A stretch of 64,000 nt of DNA from Pictodentalium vernedei (lineage: Eukaryota; Mollusca; Scaphopoda; Dentaliida; Dentaliidae): the NCBI GenBank assembly GCA_031216915.1, contig CM062289.1, positions 65,479,741-65,543,740 on the forward strand, written 5' to 3'. The translations under genes were made by a program, and so were the position numbers. The first letter of the stretch is position 1. Each line of letters starts with the position of its first letter. The notes below the pieces were generated by a model that was not told the origin of the DNA, did no database searches, and worked only from the letters and a program-made list of their open reading frames with translations. Below are positions 46,870-58,447 of this stretch, one piece after another.

Positions 46870-47759
46870 TGTGAAAGAACAACAATAAGTCCTAGTTACT
46901 CGCAAAAACCCCTGACACAAAGATACATAATAACATGATCCATTAATAAATGAAAAAACAATTGCAAAACAAAATAATTTTGAAAAAATATTTTTTCAGA
47001 GAAGCCCAAGTTGCTGAAAAGTAACGTTGAGCCCCGATGGATCCGATGGCAAAGTGTGGTCAAAAATTTTAAAATTATATAAAATAATTAATGAGACACT
47101 TTCGGATAATATAAATGTATCTTATAATGAGATAAACTACCACAAAGGCAAACAGCCCCCCTCAAAAAAGGCTGTTGCCAATGAAAACAAACAGTGTAAA
47201 CACAGTAGAAAACATGACTCCAGGCACTGAAAAAACTGGCCCGGAATCAGTCATCAATTACACTCTATCTGATGCAAAACAGAGACTCCCAGGGGAGAAT
47301 CTGCAGAACATCAGATGGAAGATGCAGAACACAAACGTTATACACCCATGGGTGAAAACGTAACTATGGGGAAAATAACAGAAAACATTCTGTAACCAAG
47401 CAACTCTCCCAGGGAATTTTTAGAAATGAAACTTCTCAAAAATATGCCAAAAGCATGGGAGAATTGCAAGGGGGGACTTTAGAAGGTTAGGGGAGAGGAA
47501 ACACTGAATAAGCAGTGCAACAATTAGCAAGAATGACAATAAGAGGCGTTTGCCTCGAAAATAGGCAACTTAACATAATTTCAACAAAAAATTTTAAGTA
47601 CAGCCCTGATTATTTTTTGCCACTTCTTTTTTCCTCTCCTCCTTCTATCCTCCTTAGAATCACATTTTCTCCAAGAATTACGTGTCTGGCATCCTTTAAA
47701 CTGAGATTTACAAGCACAAAGATCAGTGAGATGTTGACTGATGAAGGGCCAAACAGAGA
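46870..47759. other. DIRS B leader between right terminal repeat and gag
   Basis: About 890 bp without a significant reading frame. The same sequence precedes gag in copies A and C, including a stretch matching GGGAGAATCTGCAGAA and an AT-rich stretch just upstream of gag. It is presumably the 5' untranslated leader of the element RNA. No further motif is recognised. Confidence 0.7.
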
Positions 47760-47946
47760 AATGATATTTGGCACCAATTTCGGGACGACTGCGTCACTGC
47801 GCATGCGCAGTAGAGTCGTACTATGGAGGTCCTTTAGGACATGATTTCTTTTTGTTTTGGATGCAAATTTTGGGGATTGGGGGGCAAAATTTGTGTTTGG
47901 CCCTGGTTTTTGTGGAGTTAGCACCAGCTAAGTCTGGGTCATTGGT
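47760..47946. repeat. DIRS B right inverted terminal repeat
   Basis: Inverse of 40868-41054. The outer 13-bp extension is unique (ACAGTATAAAAAT) and ends the element at 47959. It lies upstream of gag and probably carries the promoter. A TATA-like TATAAAAA sits at the very edge, but I cannot show that it works. Confidence 0.92.
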
Positions 47947-47959
47947 ACAGTATAAAAAT

Positions 47960-50020
47960 ATGCCCATGCACAAATGCACTGAGTTTGAAGGTCATTGCTA
48001 ATGCCAACTTTTTTGACGGAAATGGAAGAAACTCAATAGCTCTCATCTACAGGTTACCCCAAACATACATACCAAGTTTCAAACTGATCCATTCATAAAT
48101 TCAGCCTGCAGGGCTTGCCAAAGGAAAATGCTGATGCACAAATGCAATGAGTTCAAAGGTCATTGCTAACAGCAACATTCGGCAACGTTTTTGAGAGAAA
48201 TGAAAGAAGATCAAAGCTCACATCTATAGGTCGCTCCAAACAAGCACCTCATGTTTCCAAGCGACCAAATCATAAACATGAACTCTGCAGTGTTCCAAAG
48301 AAAATTTTCAACAGACAAAAGAGCAAAGTAGTGGGTTGTTGCTAAGGGCAACATATTTTGATGAAAATGGAAGAAAATCTATAGCTCTTATTTAGAAGTC
48401 ACCCAAAACAAGACTACCAAGTTTCAAACCAATCCATTCATAAAAGCACACTGCATAGAGTGCCAAAGAAAATCTTGATGCAAAGATGGCAAAGTTCAAA
48501 GATCACTGCTAAATGTAACGTTTTTTGACAGAAATGAAAGAAAATCAATAGCTCACATATAAAAGTTGTTCCAAACCAGCACACCAAGTTTCCAAGCAAT
48601 GAGGATCATAAATGTGACCTGTGCAGTGTGCCAAAGGAAAACGCACAAACGGCAAAGTTGAAGGTCCTTGCTAGGGGCAACTTTTTTGATAAAAATGAAA
48701 GAAGCTCCCATCTGGAGGTCAACCCAAAAACATATCAAATTTCAGAATGATCCTTTCATGAATGTACCTTGGAGGGTGGGTCAAAGAAAAATGCTGATGC
48801 ACAAATGCACTAAGTTTAAAAATCGTTGATAATGGCAACCTTTTGACAAAAATGTAAGAATATCGATAGCTCTCATCTAGTGGTCACCCCAAACAAGCAT
48901 ACCAAGTTTCAAAGCAACCCGATCATGAATGCAACATGTGCCATGTGCCAAAGGAATATATTGATGAACAAATGCACTAAGTTCAAAGGTCGATACTAAC
49001 TGCAAGATTTTTAATAAAAATGGAAGAAAATCGATAGCTCCCATATAGAAGTCACCCCAAACAATCATACCAAGTTTCAAAATGATGTGATCATAAATGT
49101 GTCTTGTGTGGCGTGCCAGAGGAATACATTGATGCACAACAGTACTCAGTCACCCCAAACATGCATACCAAGTTTCAAAGTGATCGGATCATAAATGGGC
49201 CCTGTAGGACGTGCCAAAGGAATATACTGATGCATAACAAAACTAAGGGTGCCAAAGGAATATACTGATGCATAACAAAACTAAGTTCAAAAGTTATTGC
49301 CAACAGCAATGTTTTTTGACGGAAGTGAGAGAAAATCGATAGCTCCCATTTAGAGGTCACCCCAAACAAGCATACCAGGTTTCAAAGTGATCCGATCATA
49401 CATGTGCCCTGCAGGGTGTGCCAAAGGGAAATATTAAAGCATAACTGCACTAAGTTCATCAAAGGTCATTGCCATTTGGAAAACATTGCTGGATGGAAAT
49501 GGAATAAAATCGATAGCTCCTATCCAAAGGTCACCTCAACAAGCACAGTAAATTTCAAAGTGATCCAATCATAAATGTGCCCTGCAGGGCATGCCAAAGG
49601 AATATATTGATGCCTGACTAAACTAAGTTCAAAGGATGTTGCCAATGGCAACACTTTTTGATGGAATTGGAAGAAAATCAATAGCTCCCATCTTGAGGTC
49701 ACCCCTAACAAGTATACCAAGTTTCAATGCGATCCAATTATAAATCTTCTCTGTGGAGTGTGCCAAAACGGAAGTATTGATGCCTAACTAAACTAAGCTC
49801 AAAAGTTGTTGTTAACGGCATTCTTCTACCAAAATGGAAGAAAATTGATAGTTCACATCTCAAGGTCACCCCAAACAAGCACACCAAGTTTCAAAGAGAT
49901 CCGATTATAAATGCGACCTGTGCAGTGTGCCAAAGGAAATCGTGGACGTACATAGAACGTACAGAGACAGACAGGAAGTGATGGCAATAGTTAAGCTTGA
50001 CTTCATCAAGTTGAGCTAAT
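47960..50020. repeat. ~170-bp tandem array, right part
   Basis: About twelve units share CATACCAAGTTTCAAAGTGA, TGCCAAAGGAATATATTGAT, CTAAGTTCAAAGGTC and ATCGATAGCTCCCAT. The array ends ACAGAGACAGACAGGAAGTG ... CATCAAGTTGAGCTAA, the right end of a tandem-core element. Frames here are repeat-derived. Confidence 0.85.
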
Positions 50021-50029
50021 GAAACCGTA

Positions 50030-50350
50030 CAAATATGGATATCATTAGAACCAGCTTGATTAGAGCCAGCTTGATGAGCTGGTTCTTATGATATCCATAT
50101 TTGTATGGTTTTATTGAGAAACTTCCGAGACATTTTAGGCTGTGGCAGGCTTATTCTGGTTAATTAATTTTCTACATTATGAGGAATATTCTTTAACCCT
50201 TTATCTAACATAGCCATCAAAAACAGCCAGAAAATTAATTAACCAGAATAAGATATTTTAGGCTGTGGCAGGCTTATTCTGGTTAATTTTCTGGCCATTT
50301 TTGATGGCTATGTTAGGTAAAGGGTTAAAGAATATTCCTCATAATGTACT
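50030..50350. repeat. compound palindrome with TTAA-type foldback inside
   Basis: A short palindrome (50034-50116, GATATCATTAGAACCAGCTT) is followed by inverted ACATTATGAGGAATATTCTT arms. Between these lies a 128-bp element 50197-50324 with CCCTTTATCTAACATAGCC / GGCTATGTTAGGTAAAGGG ends and TTAA on both sides. Confidence 0.8.
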
Positions 50351-50965
50351 TAGTTAATCTGAGCTTCCATAGACAGCCCAAATATTAAACCAGTGACTTG
50401 ATTTGAACACACTTGAATCTGACACCACTAGAGATGTCACATAACAAATATGACAAGATTCTGACTGGTGGATCTGAAGAAGAAAATATTAAGCCAGGGT
50501 CTCGATTTGAACAAACTTGAATCTGTCAAATATGAAAGGATTGTGACTGGTGGATCTGAAGAAGATTTTTAAAGAAATTTTCACATTTTGCAATATGGTT
50601 AAGCATTGGGCTCCAATAGTGAGGCCAAATATTAACTCAGGGATCCAATTTGAACAAAATTTAATCTGCCATCCCCCCCCCCCCCCACCTCCAAAGTGTT
50701 GCATACCAAACATAAAAATATTGTCACTGGTGGAGCTGATGAAGAAGAGCCCAAATATTAAGCAAGGGACGTGATTTGAACAAAATAAATAAAACTTGAA
50801 TCTGACACTACTAAAAATGTCACTAACAAATAGGAAAGAATTCTGACTGGTGTATCTGAAGAAGATGATTTTTAAAGACATTTCCTATTATTGCACTAAG
50901 TTAAACTTTGGGCTCCAATATAAAGCCCAAATATTACCCTGGGACTCGATTTGAATAAATTTTAA

Positions 50966-51023
<58 letters not shown>

Positions 51024-51318
51024 AGATGTTGCACATCAAATATCAAAAGATTTTAATTGATGGTTCTGGAGAAGATTTTTTAAATTTTTGAAAACAATTT
51101 ATGGGTGCTATCAGAGTGGAGCCTGCTGTGTGCATGGCAGTTTATTTGAGCAAACTTGAATTGACATTATGAAAAGGAATATGCATCTCAAATTTGTTTA
51201 ATTTGGCCCAGTGGTTTATGAGGAGAACTCGATAAGGTAAAGTTCACGCCTTATGAATGGACAACAGGCACAGAGTGATCATTATTAGCTTCCCTGGACT
51301 TTCAGTCTGGTGAGCTAA
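50351..51318. repeat. ~165-bp tandem-core array with poly-C run
   Basis: Units are related to the 29249-31184 element (GATTTGAACAAACTTGAATC, GGTGGATCTGAAGAAGA), ending TGGTGAGCTAAAAA. A 56-base C run lies at 50967-51022 and a shorter one near 50674-50688. No gene. Confidence 0.78.
50967..51022. repeat. poly-C tract, 56 bases
   Basis: An uninterrupted C run inside a tandem unit, where sibling units have only GACCCCCCTAGAG. Its length may be an assembly artefact or a true expansion. Confidence 0.9.
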
Positions 51319-51343
51319 AAATTTATACCAGAATATGCCTTAC

Positions 51344-51496
51344 CTAGAAGAGTGTAATTCAAATGTGACAAAAAAATTTTCTGGAAGAGTTTTCATTTTT
51401 CAGTCTTCGAATAAACTTTATTGCGGTGTCTGGAGGTTCACCGTCACCAGTCGTTGATATTACAAACACAACACAGTTCTCTCTTTCAATGCTGAA
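51344..51496 (-). CDS. MTRR: MTRR exon, FMN-binding flavodoxin segment (frameshifted)
   Basis: Methionine synthase reductase is an NADPH-FAD-FMN diflavin enzyme that reductively reactivates cobalamin-dependent methionine synthase in the cytosol. This exon reads FSIERENCVVFVISTTG followed by DGEPPDTAIKFIRRLKN, matching the flavodoxin phosphate-loop region (animal MTRR has STTGxGxPPDTAxKF). The 3' splice site is a pyrimidine-rich tract ending CTTCAG, and the donor is CTAG|GTAAGG. The exon's end continues as HLNYTLLG, also as in MTRR, but in a different frame from its start. A T7 run at about 51371-51377 separates the two frames. The end phase (one base) fits the next exon exactly. Identity is strong. 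Whether the frameshift is biological or an assembly error cannot be told from the sequence. Confidence 0.88.
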
Positions 51497-51830
51497 CTGA
51501 AGATGAAAAAATACAATGAAAAGTTAAAAAAATTTATAGTAATTTATATATTTTTTATACTTACCAATGACACCAGACATAGCTGGTGCTAACTCTTAAA
51601 ATATAGGGCCAAACACAAATTTTGCCCCCCAATCCCCAAAATTTGCATCTAAAACCAAAGAAAACATGTCCTAGAAAGGCCCTCCACACTTCGCCCCTAC
51701 TGCGCATGCGCTAGTGTCAAGGACGTTCCGAAATTGGCGCCATTAATCATATCTAATAACCAGTGCCTGGTAAGCGCTATGTACTCAGCGGGGAGGCAAG
51801 AGTTCCCAACTCCTGGGAGGGCCATCCCCC

Positions 51831-51921
51831 GTCTGGGTCATTGGTAAGTATAAAAAATATATATAATTACTATAAATTTTTTAACATTTTTATTACTGTA
51901 CCAATTGACCCCAGACATAGC
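51831..51921. repeat. DIRS C internal complementary region
   Basis: It contains GTCTGGGTCATTGGTAAGTA, the complement of the left end, joined through TTTTTTAAC|ATTTTTATTAC to the complement of the right end. Small insertions relative to copies B and D (CCAATTGACCCC) show decay. The matching terminal inverted repeats lie at about 51563-51750 and 58250-58434. Confidence 0.88.
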
Positions 51922-52499
51922 AGAATAGTAAAAAAGGCTGGAGGGCCAAGGACATAGAGCAAAATGGAATACGCTCAATAAAATAAAATAGAGTCATCCC
52001 CTGTAGGGAAAAAAGAAGTAATAGGCCTTACATGTATCTTTCTTATTTATGATAAATTAGAAAGATACAACACCTTCCAAAATTGAGCTTAAATACATCC
52101 ATGTACTCTATTAATATACCAATATAATCCTTATACTAATAATTTTTTAAAGTAAGCCAATAATTAAAGTAAGTCTATAGCATAGAGACTCTTATACTCC
52201 TATAAGTGGTCTGAGGATTGCATAATCATGTCCGTTGACATATGCAATATTCAATAAGCTATACTTTAAAAACTAAGACTTGAATGAATTTTTAAAAACC
52301 TAAAACTTCTCACCAAAACAACCATCCCAATAACAGCTCAGAATAACTAACTCCGGAGGAGGTATCCCCTTGTTTTTCATAAGTAAAAACAGGTGACCCA
52401 AGGGAACACACACCCCCCCCCCCCCTTTTCTTGCCCTGGGTCAAATAGCCCACAGCAAAGATTGCAGCCCGAACGGAGACACTGCCAAAACAGACAGCC

Positions 52500-53600
52500 C
52501 TAACCTAGCTATAGTAGCAACTGTTAAGTGAATGACATTCTGAGCAGTAGATAATAGACCTAACAATAGAGGCCTCCAGAAATGGACTCGATATTTCTGA
52601 GATAAAATTCATGAATGTGGATGGCTGAGCGCAATGAGCGGCCTTCAAAAATCTATAATAGCGACACTATTAATGTAAGCCCAAGAAGTAGAAGAGCTCT
52701 TACTTCATGAGCCGAAATCTTAAGCACAACTGCTAAGTCAATGATATACCATAAGCAGTAACAGATAGTAAATAGAATCCATTACAATAAAATGGAGCGT
52801 AACGTCCTTCTACTAGGCATCAAAGACAGAAGAAGCTTACGCCCATAGTAATAAACAGATTATCTGTTTATAAATACATAAACTGTACCCGGAAAGAGTA
52901 AAGGCCTATGCCCATACGAAGACGGAAGGACCTTAAAATAATAGGTTCCGGATAATAGGAGCCTAACTTTTTATGCAAAAATCCAACCTAAATAGTAACG
53001 GAAATAGTGATTCCGAAACTATGAAAGTGAAAATCATCCATCGATAGTGCATGAAACTCACTGACTCTACAGTAAAAGAGAAACCAACAGAATTACTGTC
53101 TGAAAGGTCAGAATTTGAAAACTACTGTTTCCAGAGGCTCAAATGATTACTTAGCTAAAAAAGAAACCGAAGTTAAAATCCATATAGGAATTTAATCTAA
53201 AGATTCTAAGTCTATTTATCAAAAAGTTACTAACTGACTTAGATAAAGAGACAAAAGACTCAATTGTAAACTATCGTAGAGTGCATAGGTATGAGGTAAC
53301 ATAAACCTATAACCTAAATAATAACAGGCTGCAGTAGATCTTGTGAAACAAGTATACTAAAAAATTGCAATGAGTAGTATGGAGGGATCAACAATATGAA
53401 CATAATGATCCCTACACCACGACGGAAGAGCCTCCACTTTAGCCGCATAGAATAGCGAAGAAGAGAATCTCCTATAGTAAGAAATCACGTCCAAAGCTCG
53501 TCCAGTTACAGTGCATACAATGCAATACGGACCACACAACGGAATACATGAAGGTTGCGACCTTGCGGGTTGTAATAAAGATGACACGATTTACCCAGTG
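52500..53600 (-). pseudogene. DIRS C tyrosine recombinase remnant
   Basis: Nucleotide similarity to the copy B recombinase runs throughout, for example around the segments equivalent to KDISVHSIARW, SARRVSEL and AAKWKVFRRW. Dozens of small indels and stops leave only short frames, such as 53587-53357, which keeps RSQPSCIPLCGPYC and RRWCRDH-like text. No function is expected. Confidence 0.85.
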
Positions 53601-54440
53601 AAAAAAGATCCTCACATAGAGGAAGATTTCACGTTAAGACCCACAGTAGACAAGAGAGTAAATTACTCATGATCTCTGTGAAGATAGAGATGCTATCAAC
53701 AGAAATGTATTGTGGTTGTTTATCTTAGCAATACCTGCTGAAACAACAGCGCCGGAGGATACGCGTTATCCTATCATTCCGTCCTATAGATCAATAGAGC
53801 GTTAACAACATTAGCTCAGAGATCTGGACAAGCTAACACATACGTCTGCAATTGATTAGCAAACTGTGTCGTAAATAAATCATCATTGGGCGCTCCCATA
53901 GATAGCAAATCTGATTGAATACTTGTTTGTTGAGAGTCCATTCTGACAGCAACAAGCGACCCGTAAGAGAACGGGAGAGTCCGGTAAAACAATCAGACTA
54001 CCCGGAATATGACGGACCAAAACAGAACTTGGTGTACTATAACCAAACAGACGGATTCTTTCCATTAAATTGAATAACGGAAACGAAAGTGTGCCTCCCT
54101 GGTTCCGGAGATACGCCACTACTGTCGAATTAAAGGACAGGATTTGGGCATGCGTTTCTGAATAATGTTCATGCAATGACATAAAGCAAGCCTAAAAAAC
54201 ATTATTCCGCGGAAGAAAACTGATTGCTAAGAGACTGCGGAACCCAAAGACCCTGGCACTTCGAATCCGTAGGGATCAGAATTATATCCCAATCTGTTTG
54301 ACTGGCAACCGTCATAACAGCCACACTCGGGGTCCGGCAACTGCGGTGGCACTCTCTGAGTCAACCGCCGAATGTTTGCCCCAGTCTGAATCTCTTGTAA
54401 CACTAGATGGACAAGAGAACGTGTAAATCGAGCAAATCAT
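53450..54440 (-). pseudogene. DIRS C RNase H / MT-like remnant; RT deleted
   Basis: A readable piece at 54182-53883 preserves TVVAYLRNQGGTLSFPLFNL and the VRHIPG motif of RNase H. The sequence then jumps from the position equivalent to 43770 in copy B to the one equivalent to about 45070, so the whole RT domain including YLDD is gone. The junction is near 54440 (GAGCAAATCATGG). Confidence 0.85.
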
Positions 54441-57373
54441 GGATTGCCGAAAAGTTGCCGTCGAAGAGAAGCTCCTCCGAGAACGAAGCGACTCTGAGAG
54501 AGTTCTTAACCTTACTATCCACGCGTGTGGATGTAGCTAGGGCTGCGTCACGTCTAACCAACTCCAATCAGCCACTGAAGGGCGGAGTTATACGTGAACA
54601 AACTACTGCCCTCAAAAGAAATTACATTGAGAATAATATCCCGTAAATCTTTTCTTGAAGACGTAATGATAACGCCTCAGTAAGGCGGATTACGTATGAT
54701 AAAGCGTCTAAGTTAAGTCTATTATACATAATGTCGTTCCCAACATTGAAATTGGAAAAGACATAAACGGCGAAAAAGAATATATGCAGTCTTTAATCAC
54801 ACCGTCTAGACGCATATGAACTCTCGGTATGCCCTGCTCTGCCAAAATAAACTATTTGTATAAAAGATAAAATGGCAGAAATGAGCAACGCGGACAAGAA
54901 ACTAAACTATCATGCTTGGTAGCAGGCTTGTATATATATATTATATATATAGCGTCGAAAAATAAAACACATGTTGTAATGACAATATTGGACTGCGTCG
55001 GTAAGTCAGGGACAATGTCCCTGAACCGATCGAAAAATCCGAGTCCAATGACGCTATAAGTCTCTTATCCAAGATCGCAGCAATGAAGTCCGAAATAACA
55101 ATCACTGGAAGATAATGCCAGAAGATATGAAAGGCAGCTTCCCATACTACTAAAGGGAAAAACTCGAAATCTTTCGAATCCCTTTTGCCATCCTGTCGGA
55201 CCCTATAAAACGTCGGTCGTCCGTACCTGATGCAACCGCGGACCGCACCGACCCAGCGCCGTCAGATAATTCCTGATTCGAGTAAGAAACTGTCGATTGC
55301 TGAGATGCTGCGAAACAACTGTGCTAACTCGGATAGCACGTCCGTCACTGAGGCCTGAGGAGAAGCGGTCTTACGATGCATTGCCGCTGGAAGCTCCGTG
55401 ATCGTTACCCCGTGCATACTACCAATATGCGAGCGAACGGAGTGTATAGGCCTCGTGTCCCTTGGCTACCGGATGGCGCGACCTATTCGCCGTGGAATCA
55501 CTGAATGACGAAACTGATCGGATACTCGAGGTCACGTAGCCAATGTGCGGTCGTGTGCCCTGCTGTGAGGATGAGGAAGCATTAAGGACAGTCTCTCGGA
55601 CTGTCAATATAAAGGAGCGTCCTGACCGACGGACATATGCTCCGAATGTAAAATATCTGAACCACAACATGCGGTCCCCTATGTTGTTGGACGAGAGAGG
55701 GACCTCTCTCGCTCACAGCCCGGACGGACCTGGACAAGCCAGGAACCGGACTAACAGGCTTCCTCCGATCTGTCCTCAATCTGCCGTCACTGGGTGAGTA
55801 CTAAAGTAATTAAAGTACTCGCATCACCCAAATCTCCTTCCTAGACCGCAACGGACGAACCCGGCAGCCGAACCATTCGATGAATGTACGCTACACCGAG
55901 TGAGCTAGCGAATGTCACTCCGTAGGCGATAGACATATTCCATGAGCACTTATTGCCGCTAGCTCTTCATTAACTATGACGACAGAGGCACACTTATGAA
56001 AGACATCTCCATAACTCTGCGAACAAGAAACCAGAAATGCTTGGTTATAGCAAGCATAAAATAATAATATATATAGCGTCGTGCAATAATTCGAAAGTTT
56101 GTGTGACATTATTGGACTATGTCGGAACTGAGGGACGATGTCCCTGAACCGAACCAAAAATTTCTAAGTCCACCGATGCTATCAGTTTCTTATCCGGCAT
56201 CGCAGCATTCTGGTCCGACGAAAGAAGCTGTAGAAGACCAAGTCAGATGACATACACAACAGCATATGTTGTTCCGAAAGGGAAAGCTCGAAATCCTCCA
56301 AATCCCTTTCGGTATCCCGTCGGACCGGATGAAACTTTCGGACGTCCGTACCCGCTTCCGCGGAGCGTCCCGCCCCAGCATCGTCGGATAAAATATATGC
56401 GACAGATTCAGTTGATGCTGGGATGCTGCGATAAACTGTGCTATTAAGGAAAGCACGTCCGTTCCCGAGGCCTGTGCAGTAGCGGTCTTACGATGCATTG
56501 CCGCCGGAAGCTCCGTGAACGTTGACTCCCGCACACTTCCTATGCGAACGTCCGGAGTCTGCAGGCCTCGTGTCCCTGGCTACCGGATGGTGTGACCTGG
56601 TCGCCGAAGAATCCTTGATCGGCGAAGCTGGTAATATATCGGCGGTCACGCAGCCAAGGTGCGGTCGTGTGCGCTGATGAGAAGAGGAAGCCTTAGCAGT
56701 CTCCGCGGACTGCCTATACAACGGAGCGTCCCGAGCGACGGACGTATGCTCCGCTTGCGACACATTTTGTACCACAACATCTGGGGCCAGATGTTGTTGA
56801 ACGAGAGAGGGGCCTCTCTCGCTTGCCGTCCGGATGGACCGGAACGAGCTATGAACCGGACTAAAAGGCTTCCTCCGTTCTCCCTCCGATCCGCCGTCAC
56901 TGGGTGTGCATTAGGTTAATTTATAGTGCTCGCATCACCCCAAAATTCCTTCTAGACCGCAACGGACGAACCCGGCTGCCGAACCATTCGGTGAATGGAC
57001 GCTACACCGGGCGAGCTAGCGGACGTCAAACCTACTAGGGTCCTCTTAGGCAATTGGCGTATTTACATGAGCACTTTTCCGCTAGCCCTTCATTAATTGT
57101 GACGACGGAGGCACACTGTTGGAAGACATCACAGATACATCACCCTAATCTTGATCGTCTGAAATAGAAATTGATAAAGTAGAGTGACCCTGCGGGGAAA
57201 GGACCGGAGTGTCCAAATCCCCAATAACATACCGTGACATACGCTTCCCATATTGTCATCGAAATCATACGATACAGAACAGGAGTTAATGCGAGTACAC
57301 TGACCACATATAGAATGATTATAAAGTCAGAGGAAGACTTCCTCTTAATACAATTGATCAATATCCTTTCAAC
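54440..57373 (-). pseudogene. DIRS C gag remnant with internal duplication
   Basis: Two tandem versions of the same gag segment are present, offset by about 1.12 kb (roughly 54940-56060 and 56065-57180). Both contain the GGCCTCGTGTCCCTGGCTACC region and the AACCATTCGRTGAATG region. The version nearer the start (56480-57050) is closer to copies A and B and still reads DAPLYRQSAETAKASSSHQR. The other is more diverged. The gag start codon is changed from ATG to TTG near 57373. Confidence 0.82.
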
Positions 57374-58447
57374 GTGAAAAGAAAACAAGTCCTGGTACTC
57401 GCACTAACCCCTGGCAATCAAAATACATAATAATAATATGATCCATTAATATAGAAAAAATAATTGAAATCAAAATATTTTGAAAAAATATTTTTTCAGA
57501 ACAGCCCAAGTTTCTGAAAAGTAACGTTGAGCCCCAATGGACAAAAATTTTTAAAATATTTTAAACAATTTATTCAACACTTACGAACAATAATAATGTA
57601 TCTAGTTATGATTAAAATAACATCAAAATATTATTTTCCAGAAATCCCCCCCTCACACAGAGGGCTGTTGTAAATGTAAACAATGAGTGTAAAAACACTA
57701 AAATAAGACTCCAGGCACCCAGGCCCGAAATCAGTTACCAAAAATACACTATCTGATGCAAAACAGAGACTTCCAGGGAAGAAACTGCAGAACATCAGAT
57801 GGTAGATGCAGAACACAACGCCTAACCACCCGTAGGTGAAGACGTAAACATGGGGAAAAGAACAGAATTCATTCTGTTATTCAGCTAAAACTCCCAAGAA
57901 AATTTAGTAATAATAATTACAAAAACTATGCCAAAAGCATGGGAGAATAGCAAGGGGGGACTTAAAGGACAGGGAGAGAGGAAAACACTTAAAAAACAGT
58001 GTAACTAAATAATCAGAATGACAACAAAATGGCTGCTGCCTCGAAAATAGGTAACTTAACATAATTTCATTAAAAAATTTTAAGTTACAGCCCTGATAAT
58101 ATTCTGTCACACATTTTTTTCCTCTCCTCCTTCTCTATCCTCCTTAGAATCACCATTTCACTAATATTTATGTGTCTGGCATCATTTAAACTGAGATTTA
58201 TAAGCACAAAGATCAGTCAGATGTTAACTGATGAAGGGCCAAACTTAGAATGATTAATGGCGCCAATTTCGGAACGTCCTTGACACTGCGCATGCGCAGT
58301 AGGGGCGAAGTGTGGGGGGCCTTTCAGGACATGTTTTCTTTGGTTTTAGATGCAAATTTTGGGGATTGGGGGGCAAAATTTGTGTTTGGCCCTATATTTT
58401 AAGAGTTAGCACCAGCTATGTCTGGGTCATTGGTACAGTATAAAAAT

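Larger units (their letters stand above)
40829..47959 (-). mobile_element. DIRS-like tyrosine-recombinase retrotransposon, complete (copy B)
   Basis: This 7,131-bp element has the full DIRS architecture: gag, an overlapping pol with RT, RNase H and a methyltransferase-like domain, and a tyrosine recombinase. It also has offset inverted terminal repeats and an internal complementary region. The ends are set by the surrounding ~170-bp tandem array: left flank GTGCCAAAGGAAA, right flank ATGCCCATGCACAAATGC, which abut in uninterrupted units (AAAGGAAAATGCTGATGCAC near 48121). No target-site duplication is present, as expected when a tyrosine recombinase inserts a circular DNA intermediate. Terminal repeats differ at about one site and all frames are open, so insertion looks recent. 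It lies in an MTRR intron in the gene's orientation. Confidence 0.93.
51523..58447 (-). mobile_element. DIRS-like retrotransposon, decayed (copy C)
   Basis: Both termini are present: GTTAAAAAAATTT at the left and ACAGTATAAAAAT at the right. The ICR and inverted repeats are also present, but the coding part is full of stops and indels. About 1.3 kb covering RT and the 3' part of gag is missing at about 54440, and the gag region is partly duplicated. It inserted 24 bp upstream of the AG of an MTRR exon, in the gene's orientation. No flanking duplication is seen. It is the oldest of the four copies by divergence. Confidence 0.9.
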
